Made by a program: the position numbers and the translations under genes. The notes beneath the pieces are model-generated. The model worked only from the letters and a program-made list of their open reading frames with translations, had not been told where the DNA came from and made no database searches. This document shows, in pieces, positions 34,587-41,942 of a stretch of 64,000 nt of DNA. This DNA is from Pseudopedobacter sp037968815 (GTDB lineage: Bacteria > Bacteroidota > Bacteroidia > Sphingobacteriales > Sphingobacteriaceae). Within the stretch, counting starts at the first letter, position 1. Each line of letters begins with the position of its first letter. The stretch covers positions 124,001 to 188,000 of the forward strand of contig JBBKWF010000022.1 in the NCBI GenBank assembly GCA_037968815.1. Reading direction: 5' to 3'.

Positions 34587-34892
34587 ATGAAAACTAAAGC
34601 AATCTTAATGTACCGAGCGCATCAAATCGCAAAAACTACAAAAGTTAATTTATCTAAAGCTTTAAAAAAGGCGTGGGCAATATTGAAACTTGCAAATAAG
34701 ATGAAAAATGAGGTTGTTGAATTTGCTTTTAAAAAAGTAGACGGATCTGTTAGGATTGCAAAAGGAACTCTAAACGTTGCGTATGAATCCAAAGGAAACA
34801 GACCGTTTAATACTGGAGTTCAAACCTATTACGATGTTGAAGCGGACGGCTTTAGATGCTTTAAAATTGAAAACTTAATCTCAATATATTAA
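34587..34892 (+). CDS. SH3-fold (DUF2693-like) protein
   Basis: 101 residues: a short N-terminal basic helix (AHQIAKTTKVNLSKALKKAWAILKLANKM) then a beta-rich part (VVEFAFKKVDGSVRIAKGTLNVAYE ... YYDVEADGFRCFKIENLISIY) resembling the SH3-barrel DUF2693 proteins found in Bacteroides elements. Function unknown; possibly DNA-binding. Family assignment is from pattern memory. Confidence 0.55.
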   Translation: MKTKAILMYRAHQIAKTTKVNLSKALKKAWAILKLANKMKNEVVEFAFKKVDGSVRIAKGTLNVAYESKGNRPFNTGVQTYYDVEADGFRCFKIENLISIY

Positions 34893-34894
34893 TT

Positions 34895-35017
34895 ATGAAA
34901 ATCACTCCAGTACAAAAAGAATTATTATTAATCGAGCTAAGACACACCTTAGCTAAATGCGACAATTTATTGCTTAACATTACTATAATCAAAATTCAAC
35001 TTACAAATGGAGACTAA
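34895..35017 (+). CDS. 40-aa hypothetical ORF
   Basis: 40 residues starting 2 nt after the SH3-like gene and overlapping the next small ORF by 11 nt. Helical (VQKELLLIELRHTLAKCDNLLLNI). Coding inferred from the overlapping chain of small genes. Confidence 0.4.
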   Translation: MKITPVQKELLLIELRHTLAKCDNLLLNITIIKIQLTNGD

Positions 35018-35138
35018 AAAAGCATTATTAAGAATCAAACGCCAATTGCCGGCAATCGGTGTGAAAATTATTTCAGCAGGAAAAAACAAGCTGGGCAAAC
35101 GTGGAATCATTTATTTTAATCGTTATGGAAACTACTAA
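35007..35138 (+). CDS. 43-aa basic ORF overlapping its neighbours
   Basis: 43 residues, very basic (METKKALLRIKRQLPAIGVK and on). It overlaps the preceding ORF by 11 nt and the S24-type gene by 14 nt, giving a coupled series of small genes. Small basic DNA-binding protein is possible; unproven. Confidence 0.4.
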   Translation: METKKALLRIKRQLPAIGVKIISAGKNKLGKRGIIYFNRYGNY

Positions 35139-35445
35139 ATTAACGGCCTTTAAGGCTTTGGGCAACTCAATGGTTTCTAATGATCCGTTGCACTATAAAG
35201 ATAGCATACACAACGGCTCTATTGTACTGGGGGCGCAATCAAATGTTGATGAAATTTCTGCAGGTGCTTATGTGATAACAACAACTTCGGGCGGTGTGCA
35301 TATTAAGAATGTTGAAAAGGTTGACGGTGTGCTATTGCTGCATTCATTAAATAAAAGCTTTGCGTCTGGAGTACTTGAACTTAATGAAGTGACGGGAGTT
35401 TATAAGGTTGTTCAGGTGCAAATGGATAGGGAGTTAGTTAATTAA
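35125..35445 (+). CDS. stand-alone S24 (LexA/UmuD-like) peptidase domain
   Basis: 106 residues from the ATG at 35125; an upstream GTG at 35101 in the same frame is less likely. The pattern FKALGNSMVS (Ser15), KDSIHNGSIVLGAQ, GAYVITTTSGGVHIKNVEK (Lys61 in HIKNV) fits the C-terminal catalytic fold of LexA, CI and UmuD, with a Ser-Lys spacing of 46 (37 in LexA, 43 in lambda CI). There is no N-terminal HTH or UmuD cleavage-site arm. It could be a truncated repressor, a protease or a domain acting with another HTH protein of the element. Moderate confidence. Confidence 0.55.
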   Translation: METTKLTAFKALGNSMVSNDPLHYKDSIHNGSIVLGAQSNVDEISAGAYVITTTSGGVHIKNVEKVDGVLLLHSLNKSFASGVLELNEVTGVYKVVQVQMDRELVN

Positions 35446-35466
35446 ATTTAATTATATAAAAAGAAC

Positions 35467-35739
35467 ATGGAAAATAAAGAAATATCAATACATGAAAAAA
35501 TGAACACAATTTTATTCAAAACTATGCATCTAATTAGGGATGGTAAAATGGGTAAGAAAGAAACTAGTCGAATAAACTCTATTGCCGACAAAATTCTTAA
35601 ACTCCAAAAATTAGCAATAAAAGAAGCCAAACAGTCAAAAGGTGCAACCTCCACCGACAAATACGAACCTGAAGCAATGGAACTGATAAAAGAAGCGCAA
35701 GCAATTTTGGACGGATTGGAAAACACTAAAGAAAGTTAA
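35467..35739 (+). CDS. hypothetical helical protein
   Basis: 90 residues, highly charged and helical (IHEKMNTILFKTMHLIRDGKMGKKETSRI...). Stop is 3 nt before the next ATG. No motif recognised. Confidence 0.5.
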   Translation: MENKEISIHEKMNTILFKTMHLIRDGKMGKKETSRINSIADKILKLQKLAIKEAKQSKGATSTDKYEPEAMELIKEAQAILDGLENTKES

Positions 35740-35742
35740 GTT

Positions 35743-35934
35743 ATGGAAAAACCATCGTTTGAATCGCTTAGTCCTGAGCAAAAACTTAAAAAAATAATTG
35801 CTAATACTAAAAAACAAAAAAAAGCCTTTAATAAATACCAAAAAGACGGGGATAAAGAGGCTTTTGATTTAGCTGAGTTGGAAATAGCTAAAGAACTTGA
35901 AAGTTGGGGTATAAAAGTTGAGTATGAAGATTAG
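35743..35934 (+). CDS. hypothetical Lys-rich protein (63 aa)
   Basis: 63 residues, basic then acidic (SPEQKLKKIIANTKKQKKAFNKYQKDG ... IAKELESWGIKVEYED). Last forward gene of the element, followed by a terminator. No motif recognised. Confidence 0.5.
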   Translation: MEKPSFESLSPEQKLKKIIANTKKQKKAFNKYQKDGDKEAFDLAELEIAKELESWGIKVEYED

Positions 35935-35943
35935 TTTTTTTTT

Positions 35944-35976
35944 AAAGCCGTTCCGAAAGTGGACGGCTTTTTTGTG
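35944..35976 (+). terminator. rho-independent terminator behind the element genes
   Basis: AAAGCCGT (35944-35951) pairs with ACGGCTTT, loop about 13 nt, followed by a T run. Confidence 0.75.
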
Positions 35977-36038
35977 TTTATTTTGTGAACTTTCGATTCT
36001 AAACGATTATTAGTTTTTGCCTATCTCCTTAAAATAGC

Positions 36039-36608
36039 TTACCAGTCTGAATCTTTTGAGTTTGCATTAACTAGTTTTTCTGTCAATTCTTTAATGAAAT
36101 CGTTTACGGAATTATCGATATTAACTTTAGCTTTTTCACGTAATACCTTACCTTTTTTATTATAAATACCAGTAGCATCACCCATTACGCCGAAACCTAC
36201 CAAATTGATTTTTACAGCATCGTCAGGATTTGTAAGATATTTAAAAGACGGGCTAAATTTCACTTTGTTGTCTTTAAAAAGTAATTCGTATTTATAATTT
36301 AAGCTCCAAATGTTATTTCCACTAAGCCTAAAAATAACCATCTTTCCTTCACTTTCAATTGCATCAATTACAATTTGTTCGTTTTCTATTTGGCTTGAAA
36401 CAAAGTCTGGATTATTATAAATCGTATTAATGTACTTCTTTGCTCTGTTATAAAGGACTTCTTTTGTGGTGTTAGGAATATCTATAACGACAAAATTTTT
36501 AGTGTTGTCAGATTTGTCTACAAATCCACTTAGAGATAATTCCATTTGCTGGGCATAACTGAAAATCGATGTAAATATTAAAATAATAACAGGTAAGATT
36601 TTTTTCAT
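36039..36608 (-). CDS. DUF4468-type secreted protein
   Basis: 189 residues from the ATG at 36608; upstream in-frame residues to 36635 precede a signal peptide and are unlikely. Signal peptide MKKILPVIILIFTSIFSYAQ. Pattern (GFVDKSDNTKNFVVIDIPNTTKEVLYNRAKKYINTIY) fits the DUF4468/TBP-like fold of Bacteroidota periplasmic proteins. Only minus-strand gene of full size inside the element; probably cargo or a passenger from another host. Function unknown. Confidence 0.6.
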   Translation of the reverse strand: MKKILPVIILIFTSIFSYAQQMELSLSGFVDKSDNTKNFVVIDIPNTTKEVLYNRAKKYINTIYNNPDFVSSQIENEQIVIDAIESEGKMVIFRLSGNNIWSLNYKYELLFKDNKVKFSPSFKYLTNPDDAVKINLVGFGVMGDATGIYNKKGKVLREKAKVNIDNSVNDFIKELTEKLVNANSKDSDW

Positions 36609-36814
36609 TTGATTTGGTTTACACGAACAAAACATTTTGGTCTGTCTGTAAAAGTAAATTATTTTATCAAATTGAGTTAGATGGTATAAAAAAAAGGTTT
36701 ACCAATTTAATGATAAACCCTTTTAAGATTCTCCTAATAACGACAAAAGGAATAATCAAAAATACTAAAATTATTTCATTGAAGGGAATTTATAGAAATT
36801 ATCCAAAAGCACCG

Positions 36815-36839
36815 TTTTAGTATCCCTTTTGGTATCCCT
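36815..36839. repeat. integrase arm-type repeat, right end
   Basis: Pair of AGTATCCCT / GGTATCCCT copies spaced by TTTT; matches 26128-26152 in the same orientation with one mismatch. Confidence 0.7.
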
Positions 36840-36857
36840 TTTTAGTTTTCACCCATT

Positions 36858-36887
36858 AAAAAAGCCTTTAACGTAATGATAAAGGCT
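36858..36887 (-). terminator. terminator of tRNA-Ser
   Basis: AGCCTTTA / TAAAGGCT stem (36863-36870 with 36880-36887); read on the minus strand it is followed by a T run and lies just downstream of the tRNA. This part is element DNA, so the element supplies the terminator. Confidence 0.6.
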
Positions 36888-36903
36888 ATATTTTAATTTT
36901 TAG

Positions 36904-36925
36904 TGCGGAGAAGGTGGGATTCGAA
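36904..36925. repeat. attR core within the tRNA-Ser gene
   Basis: Sixteen exact bases shared with 26001-26016, then matches with two differences up to 36925; the block is the 3' end of the tRNA gene. Confidence 0.85.
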
Positions 36926-36992
36926 CCCACGATACCGTTGCCAGTATACCAGCTTTCCAGGCTGGCTCTTTCGACCACTCAGACACCTCTCC
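36906..36992 (-). tRNA. tRNA-Ser (anticodon GGA)
   Basis: 87 nt. Acceptor GGAGAGG pairs with CTTCTCC, the D stem and loop with GTGTCTGAGTGG follow, anticodon stem CCAGC-CTGGAAA-GCTGG exposes GGA, then a long variable arm and the T-loop TTCGAAT. Discriminator G, no encoded CCA. Reads UCC and UCU. The 3' end is the integration target of the element on its left. Confidence 0.96.
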
Positions 36993-37080
36993 GTGTTTTT
37001 TGAATGGGTTGCAAAAATAGAACTTTCCAGCTAAAAATCACCATTAAAATAAAATTACCTCCGCTTAATATTAGGATTAC

Positions 37081-37088
37081 TATTTTTG
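37081..37088 (+). promoter_or_regulatory. -7 box of the HAD phosphatase gene
   Basis: TATTTTTG fits TAnnTTTG, only 5 nt before the ATG at 37094, so the transcript may have almost no leader. Confidence 0.5.
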
Positions 37089-37093
37089 CCAGT

Positions 37094-37747
37094 ATGGATA
37101 CAAAATTTGAAGCTTACCTTTTTGACCTTAACGGAACAGTAATAGATGATATGCACTACCACGCAAGGGCATGGCATCAAATATTAACCAACGACTTAAA
37201 GTCTGAAATTACCTACGATGAAACCGTTTTGGAAATGTATGGTAAAAATCAGGAATTGTTGGAACGTGTTTTTGGAAAAGGACATTTTACACAGCAACAG
37301 ATAGATGATTTTTCTATGGAGAAGGAGCGCAGGTACCAAGCTGCCTATAAGCCTCATATTAAACTGATTGATGGTTTAGGAGACTTCCTAGAAAAAGCGC
37401 ATCAAGCAGGAGTTAAAATGGCTATCGGTTCTGCGGCTATTCCGTTCAATATCGATTTTATTTTGGATAATTTGAACCTAAGAAAGTATTTTCCAGTGGT
37501 TGTAAGTGCAGATGACGTGGTTTTAAGTAAGCCCGATCCTGAAACTTTTACCAAAGGAGCCGATATTTTGGGTGTAGCTTATGATAAGTGTTTAGTATTT
37601 GAGGATGCCCCAAAAGGAGTGGAGGCAGCTAGAAATGCAGGTATGCAGGCTTTGGCGCTTACTACTTTACATACACCAGAAGAGTTTCATGTTACCGATA
37701 ATGTGATCAAGTTTGTGAAAGATTATAAAGATTTAGATTTATTTTAA
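37094..37747 (+). CDS. HAD-superfamily hydrolase, beta-phosphoglucomutase-like
   Basis: 217 residues from the ATG at 37094; an in-frame ATG at 37004 is upstream of the -7 box and is rejected. Motif I FDLNGTVIDD has Asn in place of the usual second Asp (DxDGT), motif II SAAIP, motif III SKPDPETF (Lys), motif IV VFEDAPKGVEAARNAG. Cap helix (ELLERVFGKGHFTQQQIDDF) fits the beta-phosphoglucomutase/GS1-like subfamily. The DxN change in motif I would weaken general acid/base catalysis, so the activity may be altered. Substrate not predictable. Confidence 0.85.
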   Translation: MDTKFEAYLFDLNGTVIDDMHYHARAWHQILTNDLKSEITYDETVLEMYGKNQELLERVFGKGHFTQQQIDDFSMEKERRYQAAYKPHIKLIDGLGDFLEKAHQAGVKMAIGSAAIPFNIDFILDNLNLRKYFPVVVSADDVVLSKPDPETFTKGADILGVAYDKCLVFEDAPKGVEAARNAGMQALALTTLHTPEEFHVTDNVIKFVKDYKDLDLF

Positions 37748-37758
37748 GATTTGGAAAA

Positions 37759-37850
37759 GCAAAGCCTGTGCTGTTTATAACCGACAGTCCGGTGCTTTGC
37801 TAAACTCCTCGCTCTGCCGAAAAGGCGACGCTGTGGGGTACGCTGTCGCC
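37759..37850. repeat. GC-rich hairpin pair, REP-like
   Basis: GCAAAGC (37759) pairs with GCTTTGC (37794), and GGCGAC (37824) pairs with GTCGCC (37845). Notably GC-rich compared with the surroundings. Intergenic between the HAD gene and the truncated ORF. Confidence 0.5.
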
Positions 37851-37904
37851 CCGGTTTATTTAATTTAGGCTTGTGCCTTAAACTCTTTTAGTTGTTAAAA
37901 TCCT

Positions 37905-38322
37905 TTAATAAATTAAGTGCGTGGATAGCACCATAGTACCCACAAATAAATTCCCGAATACCTCAAATTGATTAGTGGCGGTAAGCTGGCTGTTTACTAT
38001 TTGATAATTCTCAATTTTTTCTTTTTTAACCCATTTGGCTATTGCATCATTAACTTCTTGAGTCATAGAATCCATAATATCAGCGTTTTGGAAATCGCTC
38101 ATATCTCGATTACATTGGAATACTTTTAATTTTTGCATACTCACTTCTAGTTTAAAATATTTTTTTGCTATCGTGGCTCCCACAAGTAACTCATAATTGG
38201 TCACGGCAGTTACAAATCAATCGGTGCCTACCGGTAAATTATAAAGTTTTGTGTTAATTTCTCTTTTGACTTCAGGTGTTCGATAAAAATTCAAGAATTG
38301 ATGATCAACTTGGTGATAACTT
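37905..38322 (-). pseudogene. hypothetical gene interrupted by an in-frame TGA
   Basis: A reading frame of 99 residues (GTG at 38204) continues upstream in the same frame across a single TGA at 38217-38219, then for at least 30 more protein-like residues (YHQVDHQFLNFYRTPEVK, then REINTKLYNLPVGTD). No ATG begins the upstream part before it runs into the metallophosphoesterase gene. This looks like a decayed gene, or a sequencing-like single-base change. The family is not recognised. Confidence 0.45.
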
Positions 38323-39147
38323 TTAAAACTTAATCTTTTTCCCTTGCAATTCTTTCTCCTGTTCGGGTAAAATCTCACAATTATCCCAAATTCCGGTTTT
38401 TAAAGTTTGTCCGTATGTTTGAGGAAGCGATTTACCCAGCACTAAATCAGAAGCTGTCCTGTAATCATAATCCAAAGCACAAATTTCAAAGTTAAAACCA
38501 TTAGCATCATCTAAAATAGCATACCATACTTTGGGTGTGCCGTCATTTGCCGGCATACCAATTACTCCAGGATTTATCCAAGTTTTATCGTCTTCAACAT
38601 CATAAAATGGCAAACCACAATGACCAGCTAAAATAACCTCAGCTTCTAAAGTGTCAAAGTTTTTTTGCTTAACAGTCCAGTCGCTCGATTTAAAAATGAA
38701 CTCAGAAGTGTCATAATAAGAACCGTGTAAAACAGCAATTTTTTTATCAGCGTAAGCGAAAGAAAGAAATTTGGGTAGGGTAGCCATCCACTCAATATCA
38801 GCTTTGCTTAATGCATTTTTTAAATAAGGATACCATTGGCGAGAGAACGTATCACATCTACTTCCTTCTTCAAAATTACAACCGCAATCATCAATATCGT
38901 TTACTAAATTAAGCTCCACATTACCAGCAATACAATGAATTCCCCAATGTTTAATCAGCTGAACACATTCTTTGGGCTGTGCACAATAGGCTACTACATC
39001 ACCTGTACAAATGATGTTTTCGGGAGCAATTTTATTAACAGTAGCCAGTTCTTTAACTGCTTCTAAAGCTTGTAGGTTAGAATACACACCTCCAAAAACT
39101 AGAATTTTGCCTTTTAGGTTACCAATATTTTTTATCGTTTTCTCCAT
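38323..39147 (-). CDS. metallophosphoesterase-fold protein lacking most metal ligands, with a Cys cluster
   Basis: 274 residues, YfcE-like calcineurin fold. Compared with the canonical motifs: motif I reads VFGGVYSNLQAL (SDxHGN expected; D and H are both replaced), motif II CTGDVVAY (GD kept), motif III AGNVELN (GNHE expected; H to V), motif IV AVLHGS (H kept), motif V ILAGHCGLPF (GHTH expected; second H to G, T to C). An insert DDCGCNFEEGSRCDTF adds three Cys. Enzyme activity is doubtful; a thiol-rich site is possible. It is the last gene of the minus-strand block and overlaps the symporter gene by 16 nt. Confidence 0.72.
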   Translation of the reverse strand: MEKTIKNIGNLKGKILVFGGVYSNLQALEAVKELATVNKIAPENIICTGDVVAYCAQPKECVQLIKHWGIHCIAGNVELNLVNDIDDCGCNFEEGSRCDTFSRQWYPYLKNALSKADIEWMATLPKFLSFAYADKKIAVLHGSYYDTSEFIFKSSDWTVKQKNFDTLEAEVILAGHCGLPFYDVEDDKTWINPGVIGMPANDGTPKVWYAILDDANGFNFEICALDYDYRTASDLVLGKSLPQTYGQTLKTGIWDNCEILPEQEKELQGKKIKF

Positions 39148-40493
39148 TTTTTGTTAAGTAAAGGAATAAAGAATAAAACAAAGCACACCAAACTTCCCCA
39201 TAAGTTTACACCCAATAAATCATTGTACTTTCCTTCTGTAAATATCCATGATTTTGGGACAAGTTCTAATGCGGTCACAAAGCCTGCTATTAAGCCAAAA
39301 ATTACCGGTGCATAAAAAGAGAATTTGGGCATTTTGCTGTTCCAAAAAATAAAAACAGGAGCTAAACCAATTACCATAGTGCCACTAATGGTGGTTGCTG
39401 ATAATATTTCTGGTTTGAAAAAGATGGGAATAGTGCCTAAAACGGTAAGCGCTACCATTGCTAACCTTCCACTGCTGATTTTTAATTCCTTATTTGGGAA
39501 AATATCAATATTATAGAGTTTAGAAAAAGAAGAAAAAGCAGAGTCTAAAGTTGAGGCTGCGGAAGTAACCATAATAAAGTTCATAATCAGCAACATTACT
39601 GGTCCAAAAAACCTGGCGACTTCTACAGTGGCTTGCCCTGTCATGCCTTTTGTTTGAGCGAAAATACCCACGATGCCAAATAAAGCAATACACAGCACCC
39701 CGATAAGACTTGCCCAAATAAATGATTTAAGGGTTGTTTTTGGAGAGGTGATGAAACCTCTGTCAGTTAAAACTGGATCATGAAAAGGGTAGCTGAAGCA
39801 TTGTAATAAAGCCACTAAAACTAAATTCCCACCCGTTGCCATGCTCCACGTCCCAGAGTTATAAATTGGCTTTAAATCACTTTTCATTTCTGGTAAAATG
39901 AAAGCTAAAATGCTACAGAGCAAAATACCAAACAACACCATTTGAATTACATCTGTTAAAATGGAGGTGCTCATTCCTCCTTTTAAAGCATAGGCCAATG
40001 TGAGAAAAGTAAATACGATGATTGCTGCGAAATAAGGTGTTGAACCGGCATCGCCAAAGTAAGAGCCGATGACCATGGTGTTTGACCATACCTCGTTAAA
40101 TAACCTAAAAGCAATTAAAACGGAAAAGAGATAAAGTGCTCCTTTACCATATTTAGAGCCAATAAAATGGTGGATACTTTTAAAGCCACCGTTTATTCTC
40201 ATTTTATAAATGACTATACCTGCTACCAAAAAGGAGAAATAATAAGTGGCATAGGAAACCACCCCAACAAAACCAAAACTCAAACCTAAATTGGCCACAT
40301 TGGTGATGGATTTTGCAAATATCCAACTGATGACCAAGCTGCTGGTTAATAAAATAGCGTTTGGTTGTTGATTATCCCTACTTCCATAAAAGAAATCTCT
40401 AGTGGTTTTGGCAATGGGAGCCAATGCAAAAATGAGGATACTCGAAAGCAGTATAAATCCCCACTGCAAATATATTACTGTGCTATTTTCCAT
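39132..40493 (-). CDS. sodium:solute symporter family protein
   Basis: 453 residues, about 13 helices in the SSS pattern (e.g. TRDFFYGSRDNQQPNAILLTSSLVISWIFAKSITN, ALKGGMSTSILTDVIQMVLFG, FFGPVMLLIMNFIMVTSAASTLDSAFSS). Inner-membrane uptake driven by Na+. Substrate not predictable from sequence. Its start is 1 nt from the SusD stop and its end overlaps the metallophosphoesterase gene, so the four genes 45164 to 38323 form one operon. Together with SusC/SusD it would move a solute from outside to cytoplasm. Confidence 0.85.
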   Translation of the reverse strand: MENSTVIYLQWGFILLSSILIFALAPIAKTTRDFFYGSRDNQQPNAILLTSSLVISWIFAKSITNVANLGLSFGFVGVVSYATYYFSFLVAGIVIYKMRINGGFKSIHHFIGSKYGKGALYLFSVLIAFRLFNEVWSNTMVIGSYFGDAGSTPYFAAIIVFTFLTLAYALKGGMSTSILTDVIQMVLFGILLCSILAFILPEMKSDLKPIYNSGTWSMATGGNLVLVALLQCFSYPFHDPVLTDRGFITSPKTTLKSFIWASLIGVLCIALFGIVGIFAQTKGMTGQATVEVARFFGPVMLLIMNFIMVTSAASTLDSAFSSFSKLYNIDIFPNKELKISSGRLAMVALTVLGTIPIFFKPEILSATTISGTMVIGLAPVFIFWNSKMPKFSFYAPVIFGLIAGFVTALELVPKSWIFTEGKYNDLLGVNLWGSLVCFVLFFIPLLNKKWRKR

Positions 40494-40494
40494 T

Positions 40495-41931
40495 TTAATT
40501 ACTCCACCAAACTTTGTGGTTAATGCTGTTGTTTTCTGTTGCAGTTGTCGCTACTTTATAATTAGCTTGGTTAAGCGTCGATTCTTCTTGCGGATAAGGC
40601 ATCCGAACCGGATATAAACCGTTATTTCTGCTGGCTTGTACAGATTTTAAAATTGGAAAACCTGTCCTGCGGTATTCTATCCAAGCTTCGTAACCGTTTA
40701 AATTATTCGGAATCCATTTTTGCGTCATGATTTGCTTCATTGCATCTGGCGAAAGTGGGTTATATAAAGCTGGACCTGCCGTTAAATAAGTCGCTGGCAT
40801 GCTTACATTCCAATATTCAAAACCTTGTGTTACGGCTAAATCATACAATGTTTTTGCTGTTGCGGTAATGAAACCTTTTTGAGCAGCTTCGGCTAAAAAG
40901 AAATTGGTTTCCCAAGCGGTCATGTAATTGTATTTTAAATTTGCGCCGTTTTCTCGAAAGATTGTTCCTGTTAAACTGTAATTAGAAACTGTGACCGGAG
41001 TTGTTGCTGCATCCGGACCGTTGAGTAAACCTGAAAATAAAGCCGAATTACTTGCCGTTGGGCGATAAAAAAGTGAAATCCGTGGGTCGTTATTGTTTTT
41101 TAGAATTTCCTCGGCAGTTTTAGACATGATGTACAAACTAAAATCTCCAATACGGGCAGTAGTAATTCGGAAATTATTAGGTGCTGTTGCCGAAAACTGA
41201 AAGACCGCATTATTTGCATTTGCACCGATGTAATTCCCAGCAGCGTAAATTGCCTGTAACTGCGAAGCCACATTTACTTTTCCAGAAATACGCATCAGGT
41301 ATTTAATACGAAGCGAATTTGCAAATTTGATCCAGTTTTGTAAGTTTCCGTTGTAAATGATGTCACCATCTAACTTGGTGGCTCCGGTATAAGCCGTCAT
41401 TGCGGTGACTGCATTTTCCAGATTTTTCAAAATACCATCTGCACCCTGATAAATATCTTCTTGCTCATCATATTTGGGGGTAAAAACACCTGACTTTCCT
41501 TTTAAAGCTTCGCTATAGGGGACGTCTCCATACAAATCTGTTAATGTAGCAGTCATATAAGCTTTCATCACCAATGCCGGACCTTTATAAACAGCAAAAG
41601 TTGGATTGTTGATGGATTTTTGTAAAACAATCTCGTTATCACGCAGGTTTTTGTAGATAAAAGGCCAAGGGTTTCCTGCGTAAAGTGGCTCTGCCAAAGC
41701 ATGACGGTCAAAATTATTAAAGTCAATCATCGTAAAATATTGCCCTAATAAATTACCAGCATCAAATGCTTCAAAAGACATTTGCTCGCCGTAATCAAAC
41801 AGCACTTTCCTAAACAAAAGTGATGGTTGTGCATCTATCGGCGAATTCGGGTTGGTATTGATTTCGCTTAAATCTTTGGTGCAAGATACCAATGCTAAAG
41901 TTGCAATGAGTAAAATTATATATCGTTTCAT
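40495..41931 (-). CDS. SusD/RagB family outer-membrane lipoprotein
   Basis: 478 residues. N-terminal lipobox (IATLALVSCTKDLSEINTNPN) and helical SusD pattern (SusD_2-like: FDYGEQMSFEAFDAGNLLGQYFTMIDFNNFDRH...). It pairs with the SusC-type receptor directly upstream, 11 nt before. Binds ligand at the cell surface and passes it to SusC. The substrate is unknown; there is no adjacent glycoside hydrolase, which is unusual for a SusC/SusD pair. Confidence 0.9.
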   Translation of the reverse strand: MKRYIILLIATLALVSCTKDLSEINTNPNSPIDAQPSLLFRKVLFDYGEQMSFEAFDAGNLLGQYFTMIDFNNFDRHALAEPLYAGNPWPFIYKNLRDNEIVLQKSINNPTFAVYKGPALVMKAYMTATLTDLYGDVPYSEALKGKSGVFTPKYDEQEDIYQGADGILKNLENAVTAMTAYTGATKLDGDIIYNGNLQNWIKFANSLRIKYLMRISGKVNVASQLQAIYAAGNYIGANANNAVFQFSATAPNNFRITTARIGDFSLYIMSKTAEEILKNNNDPRISLFYRPTASNSALFSGLLNGPDAATTPVTVSNYSLTGTIFRENGANLKYNYMTAWETNFFLAEAAQKGFITATAKTLYDLAVTQGFEYWNVSMPATYLTAGPALYNPLSPDAMKQIMTQKWIPNNLNGYEAWIEYRRTGFPILKSVQASRNNGLYPVRMPYPQEESTLNQANYKVATTATENNSINHKVWWSN

Positions 41932-41942
41932 TGTTCTATCTC

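Larger units (their letters stand above)
26001..36919. mobile_element. integrated element in tRNA-Ser(GGA), satellite- or prophage-like, about 10.9 kb
   Basis: A 16-bp direct repeat (TGCGGAGAAGGTGGGA) occurs at 26001-26016 and at 36904-36919 inside the tRNA-Ser 3' end, so the element sits between them. The left copy, which extends to 26022 with two mismatches, is the displaced tRNA fragment; the right copy restores the tRNA. A tyrosine recombinase is just inside the left end, an excisionase-like HTH and a DUF3987 replication-type protein follow, then mostly small genes including DUF5681, an Ntn-hydrolase/tail-fibre fusion and an S24-type peptidase. No capsid, portal, large terminase, relaxase or type IV secretion gene is recognisable, so it is best described as a satellite or decayed phage. 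Confidence 0.85.

Noticed and set aside
36614..36820. 68-residue forward ORF near the right end of the element
   Set aside because: No ribosome binding site, overlaps the divergent DUF4468 gene start, runs into the arm repeat and has biased composition; treated as chance.
38217..38219. TGA as a selenocysteine codon
   Set aside because: No selenocysteine insertion hairpin or selenoprotein family was recognised; a decayed gene is simpler.
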